DNA of 10,096 nt, taken from Caryophanales bacterium. Lineage in GTDB: Bacteria > Bacillota_I > Bacilli_A > RFN20 > JAISJY01. Shown one piece after another: positions 1-8,604 of the stretch. Positions within the stretch are counted from its first letter, which is position 1; every line of letters starts with the position of its first letter. Both the position numbers and the translations under genes were made by a program. Under the pieces are notes generated by a model. The model was given only the letters and a program-made list of their open reading frames with translations, was not told the origin of the DNA and did not search any database. Where the stretch lies: positions 1-10,096 of the forward strand of contig JAISJY010000117.1 of assembly GCA_031261365.1 (NCBI GenBank). The letters run 5' to 3'.

Positions 1-1571
1 TATTCTTTTTCATTTAATTTAAAACTATCATTTTTAACTGTTATTTCGCTTTTAGCATATATCTTTTCTATTTCATCAACAGGTATGGCGATTTTACTTT
101 CATTAACTTCAACAACAAAGACATCAACAATAGTTAAAGTTAAAGGAACTACTAAAGTTACAATAGTATGAAGGTCTTTGATACTTTCAATAAATATATT
201 TCCCCGCACCGAGCGAATAGAGTTTTGGACAATGTCCATCCCCACTCCTCTTCCTGATATTTCACTAGCGGTATCTTTAGTTGTAAAACCTGAATTATAA
301 GTTAATTCATATATTTCAGAATCTGATAATGTTTTTAAACTCTCAACATCAATTAACTTCTTCTCTAAAGCAATACTTATTATTTTCTCTTTATCAAAAC
401 CTCTCCCATCATCTTTAACTTCAACCACCACATTTCTACCATCTAATTTAGCCGATATAGTTACACTTCCCACAGGGTCTTTGCCTTTTTTTATTCTTTC
501 TTGACTATCTTCTATACCATGGTCAACAGCATTTTTAACAACTTGAGTTAAGACAACAAAAAACACTTCATTAATGGCTCTGTCTATTTCAATATCATCG
601 GCTATTATTTCAAAGTTTACTTTCTTATTTAAAGTATGGGCTACATCATAAATAAACCTTCTCATCTTATTCAAAGTTTCACTAATGCCCGTCATACGCG
701 TTGAGATTATGACATCTTGTAGTTCATTAAATACTTTTTCTAAATGATAAAGAGTGTCATTATAAATGGTGGTATTTTTAATAGAATTGTAATCATCAAC
801 TATTTCACACATTAAGTCTAATAATTTATCTAATTTGGTTTTAGCCACTGGCAAATACACTATTTTAGCTTCCTCATTTTCTTTATTAGGTTCTTGAATA
901 GAAATACGGGAGACTAAACTATTTCTTAAAACTATTTCCGAAGCCTTTTTTAAATCTTCCTCATTATTAAAAGTAAAAGAAACACCTGAACTAATTATTA
1001 TTTTTTCAGCATTCTCCGCTCCATAAGCTGGACTGTATTCATTCTTTAAACTTAATTTAGTAAAAGTATTAGCTAATTCAAAAGCTCTAATACCTATCAT
1101 TTGAGTATCACTTTTAAAGAAAACAATTAATCTTTTTTTATCATCATTTAAATCTACTTTTTTTCTAATTGGTTCAATTTCTAAACTTGGTTTTTTATCA
1201 TTAAAAGAAGCTAAAAAGTTTTGAACTCTAGCTAAATTGGTTGTTATTTCTAAATTAGGACTTTCTAAATATCTTAAAAAGAAATCACAATTAGATAAGA
1301 GAATATCGGTTAATTCTTCGTATTCATATTGAGCTTCAGGATTATCTCTTAAAAAATGAAATAAATCTTCTAAAGCGTGGCTTAAAGTTTGTAAAGGAGC
1401 ATAACTCATCATCCCTGCTCCGCCTTTAATAGTATGCATTGTTCTAAAAATATCTTCTATTTTATTCTTTAAAAGTTCATGATTTGTTTCCGCGTTTAAA
1501 ATAATGTCTTCAACCCCATGTATCAGTTGAGTTGTTTCAAAATCAAATAAACTTTTTAAAGACTCATCCAC
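1..1571 (-). CDS. cheA: Chemotaxis histidine kinase CheA, 3' end beyond the window
   Basis: Cytoplasmic chemotaxis kinase that passes phosphate from its own histidine to CheY. 523 codons are open to the left edge with no stop. Visible in order: P1/Hpt domain with the phospho-histidine H46 in HTIKGGAG; a P2-like CheY-binding segment (about 146-230); the dimerisation region (about 237-300); a GHKL ATPase domain with N box NAVDHGIE (N347, H351), G1 box DDGRGFD (387-393) and G2 box GRGVGMD (440-446); and the start of the CheW-like P5 domain from about residue 470. Roughly 80-120 residues of P5 are missing off the edge. The start is GTG at 1569-1571, with AGAGGA five bases upstream inside the end of cheY; the gap to the cheY stop is one base, so translation is probably coupled. 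The identification is firm. Confidence 0.96.
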   Translation of the reverse strand, partial: MDESLKSLFDFETTQLIHGVEDIILNAETNHELLKNKIEDIFRTMHTIKGGAGMMSYAPLQTLSHALEDLFHFLRDNPEAQYEYEELTDILLSNCDFFLRYLESPNLEITTNLARVQNFLASFNDKKPSLEIEPIRKKVDLNDDKKRLIVFFKSDTQMIGIRAFELANTFTKLSLKNEYSPAYGAENAEKIIISSGVSFTFNNEEDLKKASEIVLRNSLVSRISIQEPNKENEEAKIVYLPVAKTKLDKLLDLMCEIVDDYNSIKNTTIYNDTLYHLEKVFNELQDVIISTRMTGISETLNKMRRFIYDVAHTLNKKVNFEIIADDIEIDRAINEVFFVVLTQVVKNAVDHGIEDSQERIKKGKDPVGSVTISAKLDGRNVVVEVKDDGRGFDKEKIISIALEKKLIDVESLKTLSDSEIYELTYNSGFTTKDTASEISGRGVGMDIVQNSIRSVRGNIFIESIKDLHTIVTLVVPLTLTIVDVFVVEVNESKIAIPVDEIEKIYAKSEITVKNDSFKLNEKE

Positions 1572-1572
1572 T

Positions 1573-1935
1573 TTAATCCTCTATATTTTCTAAGACTGCA
1601 TATAAATGGCTTTCCTCAAAGGGTTTAACTATAAAGCCAGCTGCTCCTAATTCAATAGCTTTTTTAACATTTTCTTCCATTCCTAAAGAAGTAATCATAA
1701 TCACTTTAGCCTGAGGATTAATATCTAGTATTTCTTTTAAAGCAACTAAACCATTCATTCTTGGCATATTAATATCCATCGTAATAATATCGGGGTTAAG
1801 TTCTTTGACTAACTGCAAAGCTTCTTGTCCATCTATTGCTTCTCCGATAACCTCATACTTACCACTTTTCTCTAACATCTTTTTGATGATTAATCTCATA
1901 AAAGAACCATCATCCACAATTAAGACTGTTTTCAT
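1573..1935 (-). CDS. cheY: Stand-alone CheY-type response regulator
   Basis: A 120-residue single receiver domain with no output domain, the length expected of CheY. Acidic pocket D8/D9, phosphoacceptor D54 (in ITMDINMPRMNG), switch residue T82 and conserved lysine K104 (in VKPFEES) are all present, so it should be phosphorylatable. The family member made next to CheA normally carries the kinase signal to the motility motor; no motor gene is visible here. The start is well set: a very strong ribosome site, AGGGGG, lies just upstream and overlaps the TAG stop of the preceding HD-GYP gene. It sits between that gene (8 bp away) and cheA (1 bp away) in one operon. A CheY-like sporulation or other single-domain regulator is possible, but the adjacency to cheA makes CheY much the likeliest. 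Confidence 0.93.
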   Translation of the reverse strand: MKTVLIVDDGSFMRLIIKKMLEKSGKYEVIGEAIDGQEALQLVKELNPDIITMDINMPRMNGLVALKEILDINPQAKVIMITSLGMEENVKKAIELGAAGFIVKPFEESHLYAVLENIED

Positions 1936-1943
1936 ATTACCCC

Positions 1944-3017
1944 CTATATGTCTTCAATTAATGAAACCTGAATAAACTCTTTTTCTTTGGCTAAAAAGCC
2001 TTCTATTAAAACAGGGTCAAAATGATTTCCTTGCCCTTTTAATAATATTTCTTTGGCTTGTTCATGACTAAACTTTTCTTTATAAGGACGGCTACTTCTT
2101 AAAGCATCATAAACATCAGCAACTGCCATTAACCTACCTTGCAAAGGTATATCTAATCCTTTTAATTTTTGAGGATAACCATTACCGTCCCATTTTTCAT
2201 GATGATATAAAGCAAAAAACTGTCCATGATAAATAAAATCATTACTACCACTTTGTTCTTCTACTTTCTTTAACATTTTATAACCTAATTCAGCATGTGT
2301 TTTCATTATTTCAAACTCTTCTTCATTAAGTCTGCCTGGTTTATTTAAGATAACATCAGAAATTGCTATTTTGCCAACATCATGTAATCTAGTAGCCTTA
2401 AACATATATTCTAAATGCCAAGACTTTATTTCCTTAGGATATAAATCTTTTTCTTTTAAATAATCAACTAAAATCTCAACATAGCCTTGAGTACGGCTTA
2501 TATGTCCCCCCGTATCATCATCTCTATATTCAACTAAAGTCGTGATAGTATCTAATAAACCATTTTGTAAGGCTTGGATTTCGGCAGTTTTTTGAATTAC
2601 TTTTAACTCTAAATTATCATTAAAATCTTGTAATTGTTTCTTTTGTTCACTTAATAAAATATGGGTCTCTATTCTCTTTAATAAGATAGGTTGAGAAAAG
2701 GGTTTAGTTATATAATCTACTGCTCCTAAAGATAAACCTGCAATTTCACTAGTTTCATCACTTCTGCCTGTTAAAAAGATAACAGGTATATTTTTAGTTT
2801 TTAAGGAACTTTTTAATTTCTTTAAAACTTCATAGCCATTCATTTCTGGCATTTCAACATCTAATAACAATAAATCAGGAGTAACAGTTTCTAATAAATG
2901 AAATAAATTAGAAGGAGAGTTGGCTTGTAAAACATTATAGTTTTGGTTAAGACTAAGTTTAGCGGCTGCAAGGATTAATAGACTGTCATCGCAAATTAGA
3001 ATTGTTTTTTTCGGCAT
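1944..3017 (-). CDS. Response regulator with HD-GYP c-di-GMP phosphodiesterase output
   Basis: A 357-residue two-domain regulator. Residues 1-125 are a receiver domain with D10/D11, phosphoacceptor D53, T83 and K105. A helical linker (about 125-155) leads into a complete HD-GYP domain: HISR around H172, HDVGK at 212-216, H241 in the next metal-binding helix, YHHE at 271-274 and the GYP signature at 280-282, followed by DVYDALRSSRPYK. All expected metal ligands appear present, so hydrolysis of cyclic di-GMP, controlled by phosphorylation, is expected from the family (RpfG-like). It is the first gene of the operon, 41 bp below a strong promoter, with GGGAGAG about seven bases before the ATG. 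Its partner kinase may be the CheA encoded two genes downstream, which is inference from linkage only. It ends with TAG. Confidence 0.94.
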   Translation of the reverse strand: MPKKTILICDDSLLILAAAKLSLNQNYNVLQANSPSNLFHLLETVTPDLLLLDVEMPEMNGYEVLKKLKSSLKTKNIPVIFLTGRSDETSEIAGLSLGAVDYITKPFSQPILLKRIETHILLSEQKKQLQDFNDNLELKVIQKTAEIQALQNGLLDTITTLVEYRDDDTGGHISRTQGYVEILVDYLKEKDLYPKEIKSWHLEYMFKATRLHDVGKIAISDVILNKPGRLNEEEFEIMKTHAELGYKMLKKVEEQSGSNDFIYHGQFFALYHHEKWDGNGYPQKLKGLDIPLQGRLMAVADVYDALRSSRPYKEKFSHEQAKEILLKGQGNHFDPVLIEGFLAKEKEFIQVSLIEDI

Positions 3018-3057
3018 AAAGGCTCTCCCAGAATACGAATATTCTTTCCTTATATAA

Positions 3058-3086
3058 ATTATAGTATATTTAATAAAAACTGTTAA
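3058..3086 (-). promoter_or_regulatory. Promoter of the HD-GYP/cheY/cheA operon
   Basis: Read on the minus strand: -35 TTAACA (3081-3086), a 17-bp spacer, then a perfect -10 TATAAT (3058-3063). The predicted transcription start is near 3051, giving a leader of about 34 bases before the HD-GYP start codon. It is the best promoter match in the window and sits in the only sizeable gap upstream of the operon. Confidence 0.8.
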
Positions 3087-3135
3087 TAAAAGACTTTATT
3101 TTATTTAAAATTGCATATTTATTCTTTTTATTATC

Positions 3136-4071
3136 TTATTCAAACAAACAAGCAGCCCCAATAATACCTGCATCATTGCCTAAACTTGCTATTTTTATTT
3201 CAACACTTGGTGAGTTTAATAATCCCCAATTATGTTCCTTACAATAATAATTTACTTTTTCTAATAAGTAATCTCCTTGATATGATATTCCCCCTCCTAA
3301 AATAATAATATTAGGTCTAAAGATATTACAAAAGTTTAATATTCCCTCACTTAAATAAGTAACATATTTATCTATTACTTTCAAAGCTGTTACATCTTTT
3401 AATTTAGCACATTCAAAAGCATTTTTACCACCTACATTATTTATATTCCCTTTGGCATATTCCCATAATAAAGACCTATTATCTTTTTTCATTGCCTCTT
3501 TGGTTTGTCTTATTAAAGCGGTCGCTGAAGCATAAGCCTCAAAACAACCATTTCTACCACAGCCACATTTAATACCACCCATTTTAAGAACCATATGTCC
3601 TAATTCTGTTCCTTTACCTTCTACTCCTTCAAACAATTTACCATTTATAACAACTCCACCACCAATACCTGTTCCTAAAGTAAGTGTAACTGAAGTATCA
3701 TGATATTTACCTGCTCCATATTTAGCTTCAGCATAAGCGGCAGCATTAGCATCATTTGTTATTAAAGTAGGCAAACCTGTTATTGTCTTTAGTATACTAC
3801 AAATGTTTAAGTTCTTCCAACCAAGATTTGGAGAGTAATCACAATAACCTTTTTCAGCATTAATAACTCCCGCACAACTAACACCTATACCTTTAATTAA
3901 TGAATAATGATGTTCTTTAATTGTATCTATTAATGATTTTCCTAATCTTTCAATAGACTGTTCTTGTTGTTCGGTTTTATCTGTTACCAAAGTATATTTA
4001 AAAAGTATCTTGCCATTTTCTACAAAACCTACCTTAAATGTCATACCACCTATATCTATTCCAATAACCAT
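3136..4071 (-). CDS. ROK-family sugar kinase (glucokinase-like)
   Basis: Cytosolic ATP-dependent sugar kinase of the ROK family; the substrate (glucose, fructose, allose, N-acetylated amino sugars) cannot be told from sequence alone. In 311 residues: the ATP phosphate loop GIDIGGMTFKVG at the N-terminus, catalytic D107 in TNDANAAAYAE, the glycine-rich TLGTGIGGG (131-139), ExGH at 156-159, and the zinc-binding signature CGCGRNGC (C169, C171, C176). The usual Thr after DIGG is Met here. The longest frame starts at 4101, but I place the start at 4069-4071 because AGGAAGAGG lies six bases before that ATG, the protein then begins directly with the conserved strand as ROK proteins do, and the longer version has no ribosome site. 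No phosphotransferase or sugar-uptake gene adjoins it. The gene is monocistronic as far as visible, with no convincing terminator after its TAA stop. Confidence 0.93.
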   Translation of the reverse strand: MVIGIDIGGMTFKVGFVENGKILFKYTLVTDKTEQQEQSIERLGKSLIDTIKEHHYSLIKGIGVSCAGVINAEKGYCDYSPNLGWKNLNICSILKTITGLPTLITNDANAAAYAEAKYGAGKYHDTSVTLTLGTGIGGGVVINGKLFEGVEGKGTELGHMVLKMGGIKCGCGRNGCFEAYASATALIRQTKEAMKKDNRSLLWEYAKGNINNVGGKNAFECAKLKDVTALKVIDKYVTYLSEGILNFCNIFRPNIIILGGGISYQGDYLLEKVNYYCKEHNWGLLNSPSVEIKIASLGNDAGIIGAACLFE

Positions 4072-4103
4072 GTCTAACCTCTTCCTATTTAATTTTAACA
4101 TAA

Positions 4104-4133
4104 TTGATAAGTTTTTATAAAATCATTTATTAT
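4104..4133 (+). promoter_or_regulatory. Candidate promoter of the helicase-nuclease gene
   Basis: TTGATA (4104-4109), an 18-bp spacer and TATTAT (4128-4133): five of six matches in each hexamer. The expected start point near 4140 leaves a leader of about 29 bases before the ATG at 4169. It fits the 97-bp divergent gap only if the ROK gene starts at 4071 rather than 4101. Confidence 0.5.
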
Positions 4134-4168
4134 TTCACTATATTGTTTAAAAACGATAATATTTTATT

Positions 4169-7150
4169 ATGAATAATGTTGGTAAAGAAATATTCAAAGC
4201 TTTACATACTGGAAAATGGCTTTCTATAGAATATAAAAACAATAATCAAGCTAAAACTCATTATTGGATTTCAATTATTGATATTATTTATCTTAAAAAG
4301 ATATTACTTGTTGATGGTTTGCATGTTAATAATATGAAATTAACTCAACTAACTATTAATTATGATAATATTTTATCAGCTACTATTGTTGAAGAAACAT
4401 ATTATGAGCCTAGTCAAAAACTAATTGAAGACATTGCTTTATTTCCTTTAAGGTATGCTTTTATGTTTTCTTCTGTTCCAAAACTAAAAGTATTAGACTA
4501 TTATGAACTATGCCATAAATTAGATACCACCCCTTATAAATCAGATTATGCTTTAATTAATTTAATTGATGAAAAAGTTTTAATGCAAAGTAATGAATAT
4601 ATTTTAAATGATGAGCAATTCAAAGAAATAGTTAAAAAGTTTCATAATAAAAAAAATAAAGATGTTCTTTCTTTAAAACAATTAGCCATTAATATGTTGA
4701 GCATTAATACAAATAAAGGTCTATATGTTTTAGCTTACCGAAAAGTATATTTAAATGTTAAGAGAAAAGCTTTGACAACAGGAGAAATAGTTATTAATAG
4801 TGAGTTTTCTTTAGAGGGATATACCATGAGTGCTAAATATTTTTTAGCCGAAGAAGATTTTTATTTACTTGATAACTTTTTAGAAAATATAACTTTAATA
4901 AAAGATTGTATTACTAGTGATAATATTTACCCAAGGGTTGATGATCTGCCTCATTTTATCACTATTGCTTATGACATTCATTTAGATTTAGCAAGTGAAT
5001 ATAAAGCAATTACAACAATGACAGAAAATCAAACTGAAACCGAACCTATTAAAGCTTTTTTTGGAGAAATAAAAGACAAACCTAGAAGGAATAAAAATTA
5101 CCCACTTATTATTTTAAACAAAAAAATAGATATAGATCAAATGTTAGCAATACACAACATTATGAAATACCCAATAACATATATACAAGGACCTCCTGGA
5201 ACTGGTAAGACTAACACTATTATAAACACTATAATAACAGCATTTTTTAATCATAAAACTGTCTTAGCCTGTTCCTATAATAATCATCCTATCGATAGTA
5301 TATTTAAAGCATTATCTTCTTTAAAGTTCAACGAGAAAACAATACCATTTCCTGTTATTCGTTTAGGAAATGAAGACAATATGAAAGAGGCTCTTCTTTA
5401 TTTAATTAATATTGTTGATACTGTTGAGAAAATAACTGTTTATGAAGATTACTTAATTAAAACTCAAAAGGGACAAGAAGATAAACTAAAAGAATTATCA
5501 AACCTTCTTAAAAATTATGAAGATAGACTTGAATTATTAGAAAGAAAAGAAACGATGGAAAAGGTGAAAGATTCAAATAAATCAAATATATCTTTATCTG
5601 TTACTTTACCTATGCAACTTGAAAACTTAGAAAATAAATTAAAAGAAAAACAAGAAATAAACACAGAAGATGCTTTAAAACTTTTAGATATTGATATTGA
5701 TAAAATAAATAAGTTTTTATATTATTATTCGGCTAGAACTATTAAACATATTTTTGAGCCTAAACACAAAAATCTTTTAGATATTCTTTACTTACAAAAT
5801 AAAGAAGACCAATTTGATGCATTTAAGAAATATTTTACTAATGATGAAAATATGCAAAAGTTTTTAAATATCTTCCCTGTTGTTATTACAACAAATATTT
5901 CAGCTCATAAACTCGGTGAACCTAAACCTTATTTTGATATTGTTATTATGGATGAAGCTAGTCAATGCAATACTGCTGTTTCTCTAATTCCTATTATTAG
6001 AGGTAACAACTTAGTTTTAGTTGGAGACCCTCAACAATTAAAGCCTGTTATTGTTTTAGATAAAAAAATAAATAGTACTTTAATGAGTAAATATGAAATT
6101 ACTTCAAATTATAATTATATTGAAAACTCTATCTATGATACTTATCTTAAAAACGATACCATTGGTGAAGAAATATTATTAAGCCATCATTATAGATGTA
6201 ATAAGAAAATCATTCAATTCAATAACCAAAAATATTACAATAATAAATTAAAAATAAAGACTATCAACAATGAGCAAAAACCTTTATTATTTATAGATGT
6301 TCCGAGCAGTAATGGTGATTTTAGAAATACATCTTCTTTAGAAACAGATGAAATAATAAAATATATAAAAGAAAATGAAAATGAAAAAATCGCGGTTGTA
6401 ACTCCTTTTGTAAATCAAAAAAGAGTTATTCAAAATAGAATAGACAAAGAGAACTTAGAAAACATAATTGTTGGAACAGTTCATACTTTTCAAGGAGACG
6501 AGAAAGATACTATTCTTTTTTCTCTCGGAATTGGCAAGAGTACTTTAGCAAAGACTTATGACTGGTTAAAAAATAACTCTGAATTAATCAATGTGGCTAC
6601 CTCTCGTCCTAAAAATAAGCTTGTCATTTTTGGTGATTATGAGATTATAGATAAACTGCATAATAGTGAAGACGATGATTTATATGAATTAATTAAATAT
6701 GTTAAAACTAATGGCGAAACTCAAGTTAGTAAAAAAACATTATGGTCTAGAGCTTTAGGTTTTAAACCTTATTCCAGTGAAATTGAAGATGTATTTTTAG
6801 AAACTTTAAATCACGCTTTAAATATTACAAGTTCTTTTAGAAATCTATCTATTAAAAAAGAAGTTAATCTTTCAACGGCATTTATGAAAAAACTTAACAT
6901 GAATGAACTTTTCTATACTGGTAAAATTGATTTTGTTATTTATGAAAAAAGAGGAAAAGTAGAGTACCCTATTTTAGCTTTTGAATTAAATGGAACTGAA
7001 CATGAAGAAAATGAAACAGTTAAAAAAAGAGATGCAATGAAAAAAGAGATATGTAATAAAGAGGGTTTGGAATTAATTATAATACCGAACTCATATGCTA
7101 GAAGATATAATCATATCAAGGATATTTTAATTAATTCATTAGGAGAATAA
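4169..7150 (+). CDS. SF1 helicase with WYL-like N-terminus and DUF2726-like nuclease C-terminus
   Basis: A 993-residue multidomain protein. Residues 1-80 (GKWLSIEYK, then strands ending ILSATIVEETYYE) resemble a WYL-type ligand-sensing domain; this is a pattern match only. The Upf1/Dna2-type superfamily 1 helicase core follows: Q324, Walker A GPPGTGKT (341-348), a charged probably coiled-coil insert (about 425-500), Walker B MDEASQ (D595, E596), GDPQQL (619-624), HHYRC (R676), GTVHTFQGDE (769-778) and ATSRPK (R813). Residues 865-990 look like a DUF2726-type PD-(D/E)XK fold: E871, D921 in KIDFVI, E939 in FELNG, then H945 and R954-D955. It should translocate on or unwind nucleic acid and may cut it; the substrate is unknown. 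A role in phage or plasmid defence is inference from architecture. There is no clear ribosome site before the ATG. The gene converges on the neighbouring ATPase gene, 13 bp away. Confidence 0.9.
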   Translation: MNNVGKEIFKALHTGKWLSIEYKNNNQAKTHYWISIIDIIYLKKILLVDGLHVNNMKLTQLTINYDNILSATIVEETYYEPSQKLIEDIALFPLRYAFMFSSVPKLKVLDYYELCHKLDTTPYKSDYALINLIDEKVLMQSNEYILNDEQFKEIVKKFHNKKNKDVLSLKQLAINMLSINTNKGLYVLAYRKVYLNVKRKALTTGEIVINSEFSLEGYTMSAKYFLAEEDFYLLDNFLENITLIKDCITSDNIYPRVDDLPHFITIAYDIHLDLASEYKAITTMTENQTETEPIKAFFGEIKDKPRRNKNYPLIILNKKIDIDQMLAIHNIMKYPITYIQGPPGTGKTNTIINTIITAFFNHKTVLACSYNNHPIDSIFKALSSLKFNEKTIPFPVIRLGNEDNMKEALLYLINIVDTVEKITVYEDYLIKTQKGQEDKLKELSNLLKNYEDRLELLERKETMEKVKDSNKSNISLSVTLPMQLENLENKLKEKQEINTEDALKLLDIDIDKINKFLYYYSARTIKHIFEPKHKNLLDILYLQNKEDQFDAFKKYFTNDENMQKFLNIFPVVITTNISAHKLGEPKPYFDIVIMDEASQCNTAVSLIPIIRGNNLVLVGDPQQLKPVIVLDKKINSTLMSKYEITSNYNYIENSIYDTYLKNDTIGEEILLSHHYRCNKKIIQFNNQKYYNNKLKIKTINNEQKPLLFIDVPSSNGDFRNTSSLETDEIIKYIKENENEKIAVVTPFVNQKRVIQNRIDKENLENIIVGTVHTFQGDEKDTILFSLGIGKSTLAKTYDWLKNNSELINVATSRPKNKLVIFGDYEIIDKLHNSEDDDLYELIKYVKTNGETQVSKKTLWSRALGFKPYSSEIEDVFLETLNHALNITSSFRNLSIKKEVNLSTAFMKKLNMNELFYTGKIDFVIYEKRGKVEYPILAFELNGTEHEENETVKKRDAMKKEICNKEGLELIIIPNSYARRYNHIKDILINSLGE

Positions 7151-7163
7151 TTATTTTAAATAC

Positions 7164-8558
7164 TTATAAAAACAAGTCCTCTAATTCAATTTTTGCTTGA
7201 ACAATATTAGAATATTGATTTTCCTTTAATCCATTTGAACTAATCAAAGTAAAAATAATACCTTTGTTTTTTTTACTTTCTTCGCTTAATTGAGTGATTT
7301 TATTTTGAATATTTAAATAATCATTTTTTGTTATACTATATTCATTATCAGTATATTTAATCTCGCATAGATTTATTGCTTTATCAACTCTTTCTATAAC
7401 TAAATCAATTTGCGAAGAAGCATTTTTCCAAGCATAGTATGTTGTTAAAAAACCCGATATCCCCAAACTTTTTTTAATTGAGTGAATATGTTGAAAACAA
7501 ACATTTTCAAACGCATATCCTCTCCAAGAATAATATTTACCACTAATAATTGAGTGAGCCCAATATTCAGTATCGTTTGCTTCCGCTTTTTTAATTACTT
7601 TGTTATAAAATAAAGAAAAATTATCTATTAATTGATATATCGCTTCCTTTTTTTTCTGAGGATAATTAGAAAACTTTCTAATGAAGCCACTTAATTCAAG
7701 ATTTTCTAAAATATCAGTAAGTTGCCCATTATCTTGCAAGTTTGTTAATAAAACAATTTCTTTTCTAGTCAAGCCAGATACTTTATTTGCTAAAACATTA
7801 ACAACATTTTTATATTTATCATTTTTATCAAATAATGAATTAAAAACATCATCATATTCATTTTTCAAAACTGCTTGTTGTGAGAATAATATTCTATCAA
7901 TGTTTTGTACAACTGAAAAACTATAATTAAAATAATCTAAATAATATGGAATACCACCAAAAACCATATACAAATCTAATATTTGCCTATTAGACAAAAA
8001 TACTTTTCTTTCTTCAAAATACTCTTTTGTTTGACTTAAAGTAAAAGGTTGAACATATATTTTTCCATTTATTCTATTATATAAACCTCCTTTATTCTTA
8101 AAAAGACTTTTAGTTATCCAAGAAGATGAAGAGCCACAAACAATTAATAAAACATCGTCTCTTGTTGAACAAAAGTGATTCCAAAAATATTCAAAAGCAC
8201 TTAAAAAACCAGACTTTTTAGTATCAAACCAAGATATTTCATCAATAAATATTACTTTTTTCTTACTATCAAAAGACTTTTCAATTTTCTTCCTTAATAA
8301 ATCAAAAGCATCGTCCCATTCTAAACATTTATTATTTTTATCAGTTAATTCATTTACAAATCTTTTTATTTGTGCTTTCTTTTTTTCCTTATGCTTTCCG
8401 GTAATATGAAAAAAGAAATTATTATCAAAAAACCTATTAATTAAATATGTTTTACCAACTCTTCTTCTACCATATACAACTACTAATTTTGCCTTATTTG
8501 ATTTATAATATCGCTCTAATTCAAGACTTTCAGCACTTCTTCCAGCTATTTTAAACAT
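7164..8558 (-). CDS. STAND-like ATPase with DUF234 nuclease-like C-terminus
   Basis: A 464-residue protein of the archaeal-type ATPase (ATPase_2, PF01637) plus DUF234 (PF03008) architecture, scattered through archaea and anaerobic bacteria with unknown function. Walker A GRRRVGKT (30-37), Walker B VIFIDEIS with D106/E107, a sensor-like CGSSSSW (141-147) and GGLYNR (157-162, possible arginine sensor) make up the ATPase. A winged-helix-like stretch lies around 250-295. The C-terminal part has WRGYAFE (E351), D385 in QIDLVIE and E399-x-K401, the pattern of a PD-(D/E)XK nuclease fold, apparently with its acidic residues and lysine intact. The start is firm: AGGAGG five bases before the ATG. The promoter region carries paired 55-bp repeats. 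It converges with the helicase-nuclease gene. Seven tryptophans, all TGG. Its cellular role is not known; a nucleic-acid-targeting or defence role is inference. Confidence 0.9.
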   Translation of the reverse strand: MFKIAGRSAESLELERYYKSNKAKLVVVYGRRRVGKTYLINRFFDNNFFFHITGKHKEKKKAQIKRFVNELTDKNNKCLEWDDAFDLLRKKIEKSFDSKKKVIFIDEISWFDTKKSGFLSAFEYFWNHFCSTRDDVLLIVCGSSSSWITKSLFKNKGGLYNRINGKIYVQPFTLSQTKEYFEERKVFLSNRQILDLYMVFGGIPYYLDYFNYSFSVVQNIDRILFSQQAVLKNEYDDVFNSLFDKNDKYKNVVNVLANKVSGLTRKEIVLLTNLQDNGQLTDILENLELSGFIRKFSNYPQKKKEAIYQLIDNFSLFYNKVIKKAEANDTEYWAHSIISGKYYSWRGYAFENVCFQHIHSIKKSLGISGFLTTYYAWKNASSQIDLVIERVDKAINLCEIKYTDNEYSITKNDYLNIQNKITQLSEESKKNKGIIFTLISSNGLKENQYSNIVQAKIELEDLFL

Positions 8559-8575
8559 ATAAACCTCCTAATACA

Positions 8576-8604
8576 ATTATATCAATAAAATAGCGGAATG
8601 TATC
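8576..8604 (-). promoter_or_regulatory. Candidate promoter of the STAND-like ATPase gene
   Basis: On the minus strand a perfect TATAAT (8576-8581) is preceded at 17 bp by a weak -35, GATACA (8599-8604). Start of transcription would fall near 8569, at the AGGAGG itself, giving a very short leader of roughly 11 bases. The -35 and spacer lie inside repeat unit 1, so a protein bound to the repeat would cover the promoter. The weak -35 would fit a regulated promoter. Confidence 0.45.

Noticed and set aside
3018..3135. Terminator after the ROK gene
   Set aside because: Only AT-only inverted repeats such as AATAAA/TTTATT were found; none is GC-bearing or stable enough to call.
4072..4101. Ten extra N-terminal residues on the ROK kinase
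   Set aside because: Lysine/arginine-rich segment without family similarity; the strong ribosome site lies within it, just before the inner ATG.
7681..7926. An 81-codon plus-strand reading frame
   Set aside because: It lies wholly inside the well-supported ATPase gene on the other strand, has no ribosome site and no family-like sequence.
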